From Actinoallomurus iriomotensis (GTDB lineage: Bacteria > Actinomycetota > Actinomycetes > Streptosporangiales > Streptosporangiaceae), in the NCBI RefSeq assembly GCF_030269445.1, contig NZ_BSTJ01000008.1:372001-436000 (forward strand): DNA of 64,000 nucleotides, written 5' to 3'. Shown piece by piece: positions 33,395 through 43,168 of the stretch (position 1 is its first letter; each line of letters begins with the position of its first letter). Under the pieces are notes generated by a model. The model had not been told where the DNA came from. It did not search any database and was given only the letters and a program-made list of their open reading frames with translations. The translations under genes and the position numbers were made by a program.

Positions 33395-34435
33395 GTGACA
33401 CGTGCACCCGGGGAAGCGAAGACGCGCCGGCTCGCCGAAGTGGCCAAGAAGGTCGGCGTCAGCGAGGCGACGGTCAGCCGGGTCCTCAACGGCAAACCCG
33501 GCGTCTCCGACGCGACGCGCGCGGCGGTCCTCACCGCCCTCGACGTCCTCGGCTACGAACGGCCGACCCAGCTCCGCGGCGAACGCGCCCGGCTCGTCGG
33601 CCTCGTCCTGCCCGAGCTCGGCAACCCGATCTTCCCGGCGCTGGCCGAAGTGATCGGGGGAGCGCTCGCCCAGCAGGGCTTCACCCCCGTCCTGTGCACC
33701 CGCACCGCCGGCGGCCTGTCCGAGGCCGACTACATCGAGATGCTGATCGAGCAGCAGGTGTCGGGCGTGGTCTTCGCGGGCGGCCACTACGCCGAGGCGA
33801 ACTCCCCGCACGAGCACTACCACCGGCTGTACGAGCTGCGGCTGCCGGTCGTGCTCGTCAACGCCGCCGTCGAGGAGCTGACCTTCCCGCGCGTGTCGAC
33901 CGACGACATGGTCGCGGTGGACCAGGCGTTCGGGCACCTGCTCTCGCTCGGCCACGAGCGCATCGGCCTGGTGCTCGGCCCGGAGGACCACATGCCGTCG
34001 AGGCGCAAGCTGGCCGCGTTCACCGCCGCCGCCGAGGCGGCCGGCCTCGACCTGCCCGACACGGCCGTGGAGCACGCGCTGTTCTCCCTGGAGGGCGGCC
34101 AGGCGGTCACCCGCCGGCTGATCGCGAACGGCTTCACCGCGATCATCTGCGCGAGCGACCCCCAGGCCCTGGGCGCCATCCGTGCCGTCCGCCGCGCCGG
34201 CCTGTCGGTGCCGGACGACGTGTCGGTGGTGGGCTTCGACGACTCGGCGTTCATCAACTGCACCCACCCGCCGCTGACCACGGTCCGTCAGCCGATCGAG
34301 TCCATGGGCCGCGCCGCGGTGCAGATGCTCGTGAACCAGATCGACCGCACCGCGTTCACCGCGGAGGAGCTCCTGTACGAGCCGGAACTCGTCGTCCGCG
34401 GCTCCACCGCCCCGGCCCGCGTCACCACCGCCTGA
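33395..34435 (+). CDS. LacI family transcriptional regulator
   Basis: A 346-residue LacI/GalR protein. The HTH (LAEVAKKVGVSEATVSRVLNG, about 12-32) is canonical, followed by the hinge helix and a periplasmic-binding-type effector domain ending TTVRQPIESMGRAAVQMLV. The GTG at 33395 has no ribosome site, and TATGCT (33383-33388) ends 6 bases before it, so the mRNA is probably leaderless. It lies between the secreted glucanase and the sugar ABC operon and is the obvious candidate to control both in response to an imported oligosaccharide. Confidence 0.93.
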   Translation: MTRAPGEAKTRRLAEVAKKVGVSEATVSRVLNGKPGVSDATRAAVLTALDVLGYERPTQLRGERARLVGLVLPELGNPIFPALAEVIGGALAQQGFTPVLCTRTAGGLSEADYIEMLIEQQVSGVVFAGGHYAEANSPHEHYHRLYELRLPVVLVNAAVEELTFPRVSTDDMVAVDQAFGHLLSLGHERIGLVLGPEDHMPSRRKLAAFTAAAEAAGLDLPDTAVEHALFSLEGGQAVTRRLIANGFTAIICASDPQALGAIRAVRRAGLSVPDDVSVVGFDDSAFINCTHPPLTTVRQPIESMGRAAVQMLVNQIDRTAFTAEELLYEPELVVRGSTAPARVTTA

Positions 34436-34453
34436 CCGAGCACCCCGGGTGTA

Positions 34454-35344
34454 CTAGACGGCCGGCGGGCCCTGCTCGACGCGGGCGAGCGTCGGAGCGA
34501 GGCGGTCGAGGTCGTCGCGGTCCATGCGCTGCCGTTCGTCCCACCAGGTGACGCCCGCCTCGATCAGCGGTCCGAGCACCTCGGACGCCTCGCCCGGACG
34601 GGTGGGGCTGACACCGCCGACCACGATCTCGAAGGGCTCCGTCGCCGGCCTGCCCTGCCGTGCCTCGCGCTCCTCGCGAACGTAGGCGACCAGGTCGCGC
34701 ACCTCGTCGACCGGCGGGGCATGGCCGTGCGTGGCGGAGATGAACAAGGGCGCCGCCCCGTCGTACCGCGCCGCGCGTCGCATCGGACGACGGCGTGGCC
34801 AGAACCCGGCGATCCAGATCGGCGGACGGGGGCGCTGCACCGGAGCGGGCAGCAGGGCGACGTCCTCCGCCCGATAGTGGCGCCCCTGGTGGGTGACGGG
34901 TTCGCCCGTCCAGTAACGCTCCAGCAGATCCAGGCCCTCATCCAGGCGCTCGGCGAGGACGCGCGGGTCGGTGGGCTCACCGAAGCCGGCGAAGTCGTCC
35001 CGATCGCCCAGCCCGACGCCGAAGATGACCCGCCCGCCGCTCAGGTTGTCCAGAGTGGCGACCTGCCGGGCGAGCTGCTGCGGCCGGCGCCGGGCGACCG
35101 GAGTGACCATCGTGCCGAGCCTGATCCGCGTGGTGGCCAGCGCCGCCGCGGTCAGCAGCATCCACGGGTCGCCGAACGGACGCCGGCGGCGGTCGTGGGT
35201 GAGGTGGTCCCAGACGAACAGGGCGTCCCAGCCCGCCTGCTCCGCCGCCACGGCCACCGACGCCACCGTCCGCGGGTCGGCGAAGTCCCCGAAGTTCGGA
35301 ATGTTGATCGAAGTGCGCACCCCGGAATGCTGCGCCTCCAGCAT
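34454..35344 (-). CDS. LLM-class (F420-type) flavin-dependent oxidoreductase
   Basis: A 296-residue luciferase-like TIM-barrel protein with SINIPNFGDFADPRTV at the start, WDALFVWDHLTH after the second strand, and TMVTPVARRRPQQLARQVATLDNLSGGRVIFGVGLG, the classical LLM core. Such proteins in actinomycetes usually use F420 or FMN. The ATG at 35344 with AGGAT upstream is preferred over longer options. It lies between the LacI gene and the ABC operon on the opposite strand and has no evident link to sugar use. Confidence 0.9.
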   Translation of the reverse strand: MLEAQHSGVRTSINIPNFGDFADPRTVASVAVAAEQAGWDALFVWDHLTHDRRRRPFGDPWMLLTAAALATTRIRLGTMVTPVARRRPQQLARQVATLDNLSGGRVIFGVGLGDRDDFAGFGEPTDPRVLAERLDEGLDLLERYWTGEPVTHQGRHYRAEDVALLPAPVQRPRPPIWIAGFWPRRRPMRRAARYDGAAPLFISATHGHAPPVDEVRDLVAYVREEREARQGRPATEPFEIVVGGVSPTRPGEASEVLGPLIEAGVTWWDERQRMDRDDLDRLAPTLARVEQGPPAV

Positions 35345-35510
35345 CACGATCCTGTCACGACGCTCCGACCGGCCGGGCATCCCCGTTCGGCGGCCAGTGA
35401 TCCACGTCACTGGATCCCCGCAGGTAGGTGGTCGTGACGCGAGTTCCGTGCCCCGCGAACAGCGCCACGAGGCGAGCGTTGTTCAGTTTTTTCATCTATA
35501 TGACTGTGTC

Positions 35511-35561
35511 TTGCTCTCTCCTGCCCGTCTCTGTATCTTCCTGGCAACACGTCAGGTTGCC
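35511..35561 (+). promoter_or_regulatory. Promoter of the sugar ABC operon with candidate LacI operator
   Basis: TTGCTC (35511-35516), 17 bases, TATCTT (35534-35539) form a good sigma-70-type promoter. The repeat GGCAAC-N7-GTTGCC (35543-35561) starts three bases after the -10, over the likely start point, where a LacI repressor would block transcription. The leader then runs 34 bases to the TTG start of the binding-protein gene. Confidence 0.6.
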
Positions 35562-35594
35562 GGCCTTCGGGGTGCCGCTCAGGAGGGAAGTCCA

Positions 35595-36977
35595 TTGAAG
35601 AGAGCACGTCGTCTCGCGGCCGTGGTGGCCGGAGTGACCGCGCTGGCCAGCGTCGCCGCGTGTGGCAGCGGCAGTGGCAACGGCGACAAGGGCGGCTCCG
35701 CCGCCGACGTCGGACCGCTCGACCCGAACACCAAGGTGTCGATCACCGTCGGCTGTCAGCCGCCGAAGAGCTCCAAGGCGCTGCGCAAGGAGTGGGACAA
35801 CGACGTCGCCGCGTTCGAGAAGCTGCATCCGAACATCACGATCGTGAGCAAGGACGCGTTCCCCTGCGAGGATCCCAAGACGTTCACCGCCAAGCTGGCC
35901 GGCGGCCAGATGGAGAACGTCTACTACGTCTACCTCACCGACGCGAAGAACATCATCGAGAACGGCCAGGCGGCCGACATCACCAAGTACGTCTCCGGCG
36001 TCAAGAACTACCAGTACCTGCAGCCGCAGCTGCTCAACGTCTTCAAGGGCGGCGGCCGGCTCTGGGGCCTGCCCAAGACGAACTACTCGATGGGCCTGCT
36101 CTACAACCGCAAGCTCTTCCAGCAGGCCGGGCTCAACCCGGACCAGCCGCCTGCCACCTGGGACGAGGTGCGCGCGGACGCCAAGAAGATCGCGGCCCTC
36201 GGCAACGGCATCGTCGGGTACGCCGACTACAGCGCGAACAACCAGGGCGGCTGGCACTTCACCGCGGAGATGTACTCCCAGGGCGGTGACATCGTGACGC
36301 CGGACGGCAAGAAGGCGGCGTTCAACAGCCCGCAGGGCCACGCCGTGCTGCAGAACCTCCAGCAGATGCGCTGGACCGACAACAGCATGGGCAGCAAGCA
36401 GCTCCTGCAGATCGCCGACGTCCAGCCGATGATGGCCTCCGGCAAGCTCGGCATGTACCTGTCCGCGCCGGACAACATCCCCACCATCAAGGACCAGTTC
36501 CAGGGCAAGTTCGAGGACTACGGCCTGGCCCCGATGCCGGGCGCCCAGGGCACCCTGATCGGCGGCGACGGCTACATGTTCAACCGCAAGGACACCCCGG
36601 ACCAGATCAAGGCCGGCATCCTCTGGCTGGAGTTCGAGAACCTCACGCCGGGCAAGGGCCAGTTCGACTGGGCGCAGAAGAACGCCGACAAGCAGCCGGT
36701 CGGCCTGCCGCAGCCCAACATCTTCACCGGTCCGCCCGCGGCCGAGGAGCTCCAGGTCCGCACCCAGAACGCCAACCTGCCGGTGCAGAACTACAAGGCC
36801 TTCGCCGACGGCGACCCGAAGGTGAAGTACCGCCTCGAGCCGCCGCAGGCCCAGCAGATCTACGCGGTCCTGGACGGCGTCGTCTCGTCGGTGCTGACGA
36901 ACCGGAACGCCGACATCAACAGCCTGCTCTCCAAGGCGGAGACCAAGGTCAACGGCATCCTCGCCAACGCCGACTGA
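35595..36977 (+). CDS. Sugar ABC transporter, solute-binding lipoprotein
   Basis: A 460-residue cluster B (MalE-like) binding protein. It starts at TTG 35595, set by AGGAGGGAAG 4 bases upstream and by the signal that follows (LKRARRLAAVVAGVTALASVAAC). The lipobox is S-V-A-A-C (Cys22), then a Gly/Ser linker. Segments such as KLAGGQMENVYYVYLTDA and LLYNRKLFQQAGL are typical of oligosaccharide binders. It sits outside the membrane, anchored by lipid, and hands sugar to the two permeases downstream. The ATPase is not encoded here and is probably a shared MsiK-type protein. Confidence 0.93.
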   Translation: MKRARRLAAVVAGVTALASVAACGSGSGNGDKGGSAADVGPLDPNTKVSITVGCQPPKSSKALRKEWDNDVAAFEKLHPNITIVSKDAFPCEDPKTFTAKLAGGQMENVYYVYLTDAKNIIENGQAADITKYVSGVKNYQYLQPQLLNVFKGGGRLWGLPKTNYSMGLLYNRKLFQQAGLNPDQPPATWDEVRADAKKIAALGNGIVGYADYSANNQGGWHFTAEMYSQGGDIVTPDGKKAAFNSPQGHAVLQNLQQMRWTDNSMGSKQLLQIADVQPMMASGKLGMYLSAPDNIPTIKDQFQGKFEDYGLAPMPGAQGTLIGGDGYMFNRKDTPDQIKAGILWLEFENLTPGKGQFDWAQKNADKQPVGLPQPNIFTGPPAAEELQVRTQNANLPVQNYKAFADGDPKVKYRLEPPQAQQIYAVLDGVVSSVLTNRNADINSLLSKAETKVNGILANAD

Positions 36978-36984
36978 CAGAGCC

Positions 36985-37018
36985 GCGGGGGCCGGTCACC
37001 GTGCGGACCGGCCCCCGC
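36985..37018 (+). terminator. Intercistronic hairpin, likely attenuator
   Basis: A perfect 13-bp stem (GCGGGGGCCGGTC at 36985-36997, GACCGGCCCCCGC at 37006-37018) with an 8-base loop lies between the binding-protein gene and the first permease. Such hairpins stabilise the upstream mRNA or stop part of transcription so that more binding protein than permease is made. Confidence 0.7.
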
Positions 37019-37073
37019 ACCAAGGCTTTGCGCACGACGGACCGGCCCGTACGAGCGGGAGAAACGGAGACAC

Positions 37074-38009
37074 ATGGACATCTCGCTGTCGAGAGGTACG
37101 CGGTGGAGCGCGAGAGCACGCCGCGGACGTGGCGTGCGGCGCAACCTGACCGCGTACGGGTTCCTGTGCGCCGCTCTCGTGTGCTTCGCGCTGTTCTCCT
37201 GGTATCCGATCGTGCGCGAGGTCATCCTCAGCTTCCAGAAGACCAACTTCATCGGCGAGACCAAGTGGGTCGGCCTGAAGAACTTCCACCGGATCTTCCA
37301 GGACCCGTCGTTCAGCGCCGCGTGGAAGAACACCGCGATCTTCACGCTGCTCGCGCTCATCTGCGGGTACGCGGTGCCGTTCGTGACCGCCCTGCTGCTG
37401 AACGAGCTGCGGCACGCGCGCGGCTACCTGCGGTTCGTGGTGTACCTGCCGGTCATGCTGCCGCCGGCCGTGTCGGTGCTGCTGTTCAAGTGGTTCTACA
37501 ACCCCGGTCCCGGCCTGTTCAACGAGATCCTGCGGTTCGTCCACCTGCCCACGCTCGCCTGGCTCGACTCGAGCAAGACCGCGCTGATCTCGCTGGTCAT
37601 CGTCGCGACGTGGACGAACATGGGCAGCGGCACGCTGATCTACCTCGCCGCGCTGCAGACCGTGCCGGCCGAGCTGTACGAGGCGGCGGAGCTCGACGGC
37701 GCCGGGCTGCTGCGCCGGATCCGGCACATCACCATCCCGCAGACCAAACTGATCCTCCTGGTGATGCTCCTGCTGCAGATCATCGCGACGATGCAGGTGT
37801 TCATCGAACCGTTCCTGCTCACCGGGGGCGGCCCGGACAACGCGACCGTGAGCGTCGTCTACCTCATGTACCAGTACGCCTTCAACTTCAACAACTACGG
37901 CGGCGGCGGGGCCCTCGGCCTCATGCTGATGCTCGTCCTCGTCGTCTTCTCCGCCGTCTACCTGCGGCTCTCCCGTGATGACCGGGACAGCCGGCCCGCC
38001 CGGGTCTGA
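37074..38009 (+). CDS. Sugar ABC transporter permease (MalF-like)
   Basis: A 311-residue inner-membrane protein with six predicted helices and the cytoplasmic EAA loop EAAELDGAGLLRRIRHITIP (about residues 203-222), which docks to the ATPase. An Arg-rich N-terminus precedes the first helix (LTAYGFLCAALVCFALFSWYP). The ATG follows GAGAAACGGAGA. It lies 96 bases after the binding-protein gene and 14 bases before the second permease, as in MalEFG-type operons for di- or oligosaccharides. Confidence 0.95.
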   Translation: MDISLSRGTRWSARARRGRGVRRNLTAYGFLCAALVCFALFSWYPIVREVILSFQKTNFIGETKWVGLKNFHRIFQDPSFSAAWKNTAIFTLLALICGYAVPFVTALLLNELRHARGYLRFVVYLPVMLPPAVSVLLFKWFYNPGPGLFNEILRFVHLPTLAWLDSSKTALISLVIVATWTNMGSGTLIYLAALQTVPAELYEAAELDGAGLLRRIRHITIPQTKLILLVMLLLQIIATMQVFIEPFLLTGGGPDNATVSVVYLMYQYAFNFNNYGGGGALGLMLMLVLVVFSAVYLRLSRDDRDSRPARV

Positions 38010-38023
38010 GGTTGGGAGCCTCG

Positions 38024-38983
38024 ATGTCGAACGTCCTGGACCGTCCGGTCCGTACGACGCACGCCCGCCCCGCCGTACGGCGGGCCCGCTCACCGCGGCG
38101 GGCGGATACGGGCCCGCGAACGCTCGTCTCGCCGCACAGCCTGCGGACCCGTCGCGGGCGGGTGATCTACTGGACCGTGCTCACCCTCACCGTCGTGGTG
38201 TTCACGCTGGTCTTCGTCTTCCCGCTGTACTGGATGGTCACCGGGGCGATGAAGTCGTCCGGTGAGCTGGTCCGGATGCCGCCGAGCGTCTTCCCCGAGC
38301 ATCCGCACCCGGGGGTGTACGAGAAGGCCTGGCAACAGATGGACCTGGGCCGCTACCTGCTCAACACCTTCATCTACGCCCTGGGCGCCTGGCTCATCCA
38401 GGTCGCCGTGGACGTCTGCGCGGCGTTCGCGCTGTCCAAGCTGCGGCCGATCTTCGGGAACGTCGTGCTCGGCGGGATGCTGCTGACGCTGATGATCCCG
38501 CCGACCGTGCTGCTGCTGCCCGCCTACCTGACCGTACGCGACCTGCCGATCCTGCACCTGAACCTGCTCAACACGCCGTGGGCGATCTGGCTGCCGGCCG
38601 CCGCCAACGGGTTCAACATCTTCCTGCTCAAACGGTTCTTCGACTCCATCCCGTCGGAGCTGCTCGAGGCCGCCGCGATCGACGGGGCCTCCGCGCCACG
38701 CATGCTGTGGTCGATCATTCTCCCGGTCTCCCGGCCGATCCTCGGCGTCGTGTCCATCTTCGCCGTGGTGAACGTCTGGAAGGATTTCGTCTGGCCGCTG
38801 CTGGTGATGCCCGACACGAACCGGATGCCGGTCAGTGTCGCCATCTCCCAGCTGTCCCAGGAGATGCCGCAGAACGTACTCATCGCCGCGCTGGTGATCG
38901 CGAGCATTCCCGCGGTCGTCGTCTTCTTCGTCTTCCAGCGCAACATCATGGCCGGCCTCACCGCCGGCGGCCTCAAGGGCTGA
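38024..38983 (+). CDS. Sugar ABC transporter permease (MalG-like)
   Basis: A 319-residue second permease with an EAA loop (LEAAAIDGASAPRMLWSIILP, around residues 217-237). The first about 45 residues are basic and disordered, and the first membrane helix is TVLTLTVVVFTLVFVFPLYW. ATG 38024 is chosen over the upstream in-frame TTG because GGGAG lies 6 bases before it. It should pair with the preceding permease to form the channel. Confidence 0.95.
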   Translation: MSNVLDRPVRTTHARPAVRRARSPRRADTGPRTLVSPHSLRTRRGRVIYWTVLTLTVVVFTLVFVFPLYWMVTGAMKSSGELVRMPPSVFPEHPHPGVYEKAWQQMDLGRYLLNTFIYALGAWLIQVAVDVCAAFALSKLRPIFGNVVLGGMLLTLMIPPTVLLLPAYLTVRDLPILHLNLLNTPWAIWLPAAANGFNIFLLKRFFDSIPSELLEAAAIDGASAPRMLWSIILPVSRPILGVVSIFAVVNVWKDFVWPLLVMPDTNRMPVSVAISQLSQEMPQNVLIAALVIASIPAVVVFFVFQRNIMAGLTAGGLKG

Positions 38984-39065
38984 TCCGCCCTGGCGGGTCC
39001 GAGTGCGTCCCTCGGCCGAACCACGGATCGAACCACGACACGTCGTCTCGAAGGAGTAGCGCAGC

Positions 39066-40622
<1,557 letters not shown>

Positions 40623-40659
40623 CACCGATCCGTACGCGCCTGCCGCCCGGTGGCGGCGG

Positions 40660-42009
40660 TCAGGCGTCCGGTACGGCCAGGTGGCGAGGGTTGGCGACCG
40701 TGAGCTTGTCGGTCACCGTGGCGCGTACGGCGGCGACCACCTCGTCCATCCGGTCGTCCAGGTCGCCCGCGCGGATGGCGCGTGCCAGGTCGGCGTCGTC
40801 GCGGCGGCCGAGCGCCGCCAGGCGGTCGTGGTGCGCGGCGCGGTGAGCATCGCCCAGCAGGAGCTCCCGCTGGGCGATGCCCAGCGCGGACCTGGCCACC
40901 AGGGCGTGGAAGCGCATCCGCTCGTCGCCGTCGGCGATCACCTCGTCGGTGAGGAACCCCCGTACCGCCTCGATCAGGTCCAGGGCGCCGGGCCGGTCGT
41001 GCGGTGGCGTGGCCGGGCCGGGCGGGCGCTCGGTGAGCGGGTCGGGGACCTCGCTCGGCTCGGTCAGGCCGAGGGCGAGCAGCAGGTCGTGTTCCTGTTC
41101 GCAGACCCGGCGGCCCAGGGCGGCCAGCTCGACCGAGCGCTCCGCGCCGGACAGGTGGCGCTCGGCCTGCTGCCGGCACAGCACCGCCCAGCGCAGGGTT
41201 CCGTACGTCTCCCACCAGCGCAGTGTCTCGGCGGACGGGACCGTGCCGCCGCCCTCGGCGTACCCGGCCAGGAGTTCGGCGCGGGACCCGAAGCCGCCCG
41301 CCGGGTGCGTTGAGCCGAACCGCCACGCCTTCACGCACAGCCAGCCGAGGTCCTCCGCCGGGTCGCCGCGGTGCGTCAGCTCCCAGTCCAGGACGCCGCG
41401 GACGCCCTCGGGCGTGACCATGAGGTTGCCGGTGCGGAAGTCGCCGTGCACCACGGCGTCCCCGCCGGGCGGCGGACGGTCGCGGGCGAGCCGGCGCAAC
41501 GCGAGTTCGATCGCCGGGCGCGGCTCGGCGAAGGCCTCGTACATGGCGACGATCTGCGCCAGCGGGTCGCCGCCGGGCAGGTCGGCGATCTCGCCGGGCG
41601 GCAGCGCGTGGATGCGGGCGAGGATCCGCCCGAGCTCACGCGCCAGGCCGGGCCGTACGCCGGCGAACCGCGCGTCGCGCAGGAGACGGCGCGGGATCGT
41701 CTCCCCGTCGAGGCGTTCCATGATCAGATACGGCGAGCCGACGGTGCCCGCGCCGTCGCCGTGGTCGACCAGCCGGGCCACCGGGACGCCGCCGCGCGCC
41801 GCGACGGTCAGGGCGGCGGCCTCGCGGGCCATCTCCCGCGGCTGCGGGGCGGCCGGCGGGTCGCGGCGCAGCACCAGCGGCTCGCCGTCCGCCTCGAACG
41901 CCCAGGTCTCCCGGCTGGCCCCGCCCGAAAGCCGCTGCAACCCGGTCACGTCCACCGGCCGGCCGCGGACCTGCGTGAGGCGGGCGGCGAGCCGTCCGGC
42001 GAGGCTCAC
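40660..42009 (-). CDS. Phosphotransferase family protein with C-terminal DUF6285 domain
   Basis: A 449-residue fusion. The first about 330 residues form an aminoglycoside-phosphotransferase/FadE36-like kinase fold: Brenner motif VHGDFRTGNLMV and metal motif LDWELTHRGDPAEDLGW. The last about 115 residues match DUF6285 (ALDLIEAVRGFLTDEV, FHALVARSALGIAQRELLL), often a separate neighbouring gene. GTG 42009 overlaps the SnoaL-like gene stop by 4 bases. The family often lies beside acyl-CoA dehydrogenases and ligases, as here, and may phosphorylate a small alcohol in a catabolic route rather than an antibiotic. Confidence 0.88.
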   Translation of the reverse strand: MSLAGRLAARLTQVRGRPVDVTGLQRLSGGASRETWAFEADGEPLVLRRDPPAAPQPREMAREAAALTVAARGGVPVARLVDHGDGAGTVGSPYLIMERLDGETIPRRLLRDARFAGVRPGLARELGRILARIHALPPGEIADLPGGDPLAQIVAMYEAFAEPRPAIELALRRLARDRPPPGGDAVVHGDFRTGNLMVTPEGVRGVLDWELTHRGDPAEDLGWLCVKAWRFGSTHPAGGFGSRAELLAGYAEGGGTVPSAETLRWWETYGTLRWAVLCRQQAERHLSGAERSVELAALGRRVCEQEHDLLLALGLTEPSEVPDPLTERPPGPATPPHDRPGALDLIEAVRGFLTDEVIADGDERMRFHALVARSALGIAQRELLLGDAHRAAHHDRLAALGRRDDADLARAIRAGDLDDRMDEVVAAVRATVTDKLTVANPRHLAVPDA

Positions 42010-42419
42010 CCCTTCGCCTCTCGCGCCGCGCGGCGGGCGGCGGCGTGGGCGCGCAGCGCGTCGGTGGCGCGCGAGTCGGCGTACTCCTCGATCCGGGTGA
42101 TGCGCCCGCCGTCGACCGTGACGAACAGGCACGCGGGCACCTGGATCGCCGTGCCGTCGGGGAGCCGGCCGCGCAGCACGTGCCGCTGGACGTAGCCGTG
42201 CGCGGCCGGGTCGCGCCGGATCTCCTCGTAGCGGAAGTCGTGCAGGTTGCGGGCCAGCCAGCGCAGGGTCCGGAGGTTCTCCTCGACGGTCTGCTCGGTC
42301 GCGTCGCCGTTGTGCCAGATCCGCGCGTCCGGGGCGTACAGCCGGCGCAGTGCCTCGGTGTCGCCGGTCGTGATCGCGGTGACGAATCCGGCGGCGAGCT
42401 TCTCGTGGTCCGGGTGCAC
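42006..42419 (-). CDS. SnoaL-like/NTF2-fold protein
   Basis: A 137-residue alpha+beta barrel protein of the nuclear-transport-factor-2 superfamily (LYAPDARIWHNGDATEQTVEE, then a VDGGRITRIEEYAD ending typical of SnoaL-like enzymes). GTG 42419 has GAAGGAG upstream. It sits 10 bases after the TetR gene and overlaps the phosphotransferase gene by 4 bases, forming a three-gene unit. Family members include isomerases, cyclases and hydrolases; Asp/His residues in the pocket are present, but the reaction is unknown. Confidence 0.87.
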   Translation of the reverse strand: MHPDHEKLAAGFVTAITTGDTEALRRLYAPDARIWHNGDATEQTVEENLRTLRWLARNLHDFRYEEIRRDPAAHGYVQRHVLRGRLPDGTAIQVPACLFVTVDGGRITRIEEYADSRATDALRAHAAARRAAREAKG

Positions 42420-42429
42420 GGCGGCTCCT

Positions 42430-43047
42430 TCAGATGAGGCGATCCAGTCCCAGCGCGCGGACGGTGAGCGCGTCGAGGGTGTCCAGGAAACGTTCGGTGT
42501 CGTCACCCTCGCCCTGGACGAGCCGCAGGTAGAGGGAGTGGTCGACCATCGCGGCGAGCGCGCGTGCGGCCAGGTCGGCGTCCAGGCCCGCGTCGACCAG
42601 GCCCTCGCTCTGCCAGCGGCGGATCGCGCGGGCCGAGCGGCCGGTCGCGCTGGCGCGGTGCCGCCGCCGCATCTCGCGGAACTCCTCGTTGAACGTGGCG
42701 ACCTGCTCGATGATCGCCATCATCCGGGCGTTGCGCAGGTAGGCCGTGTAGTAGGAGCGGTTGGCGCGGCTCACGCGGTCCCGCGGGGAGGCGTCCGGGC
42801 CGAGCGGCAGGCGGTCGCGCCCGGTCATGTCGGCGAAGATCCGGTCGGCGACCTCCCGGAGGACGGCCTCCTTGGAGTCGAAGTAGGTGTAGAAGGTGCC
42901 GTACGCGGCGCCGGCGCGCTCGGTGATGTGGCGGACCCGCGTGTCGAGGAAGCCCATCTCCTCGAATACCTCGCGGGCGGCCTGGATCAGCCGTTCCCGC
43001 GTGCGCACGCCGCGCTCGGTCAGCGCCGTCGTGCTCTCTTCCGCCAT
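42430..43047 (-). CDS. TetR/AcrR family regulator of the catabolic cluster
   Basis: A 205-residue TetR protein with HTH segment RHITERAGAAYGTFYTYFDSKEA (about 39-61). The YGTFYTYF recognition helix is typical of the KstR2/FadR-like branch that responds to acyl-CoA ligands. It is divergent from the cyclase-to-CoA-transferase operon, with a clear dyad between, and leads the SnoaL/phosphotransferase unit. It most likely represses both directions until a pathway CoA ester appears. Ligand unknown. Confidence 0.92.
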   Translation of the reverse strand: MAEESTTALTERGVRTRERLIQAAREVFEEMGFLDTRVRHITERAGAAYGTFYTYFDSKEAVLREVADRIFADMTGRDRLPLGPDASPRDRVSRANRSYYTAYLRNARMMAIIEQVATFNEEFREMRRRHRASATGRSARAIRRWQSEGLVDAGLDADLAARALAAMVDHSLYLRLVQGEGDDTERFLDTLDALTVRALGLDRLI

Positions 43048-43122
43048 CGTCTTCCGCCTTCCGCCCGGGTCCGCAGCCTCAAGGTCTTGACAGTACGGCG
43101 TCGGCGGACCAATGATGCGGAG

Positions 43123-43149
43123 AAGTTGACCTGACTGTCAAGTCAACTT
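43123..43149. promoter_or_regulatory. Inverted repeat, likely TetR operator of the catabolic cluster
   Basis: AAGTTGAC (43123-43130) and GTCAACTT (43142-43149) are perfect 8-base arms; nested inside is TTGAC-N6-GTCAA (43126-43141). A partial copy, CTTGACAGT, lies at about 43086-43094. The position between divergent genes, 19-20 bases before the cyclase start, fits a repressor site. Confidence 0.65.
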
Positions 43150-43168
43150 TTGGCGGTGGAGGGTCCTC

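Noticed and set aside
30939-33407. 822-codon open frame antisense to the GH87-like gene
   Set aside because: It is a codon-phase shadow of the secreted glucanase gene; the glucanase has signal peptide, domains and a ribosome site, whereas the antisense frame shows only biased composition.
40638-40665. Bidirectional terminator between GH13 and phosphotransferase genes
   Set aside because: A bulged stem is possible, but it overlaps the stop codon of the minus-strand gene and pairing is imperfect.
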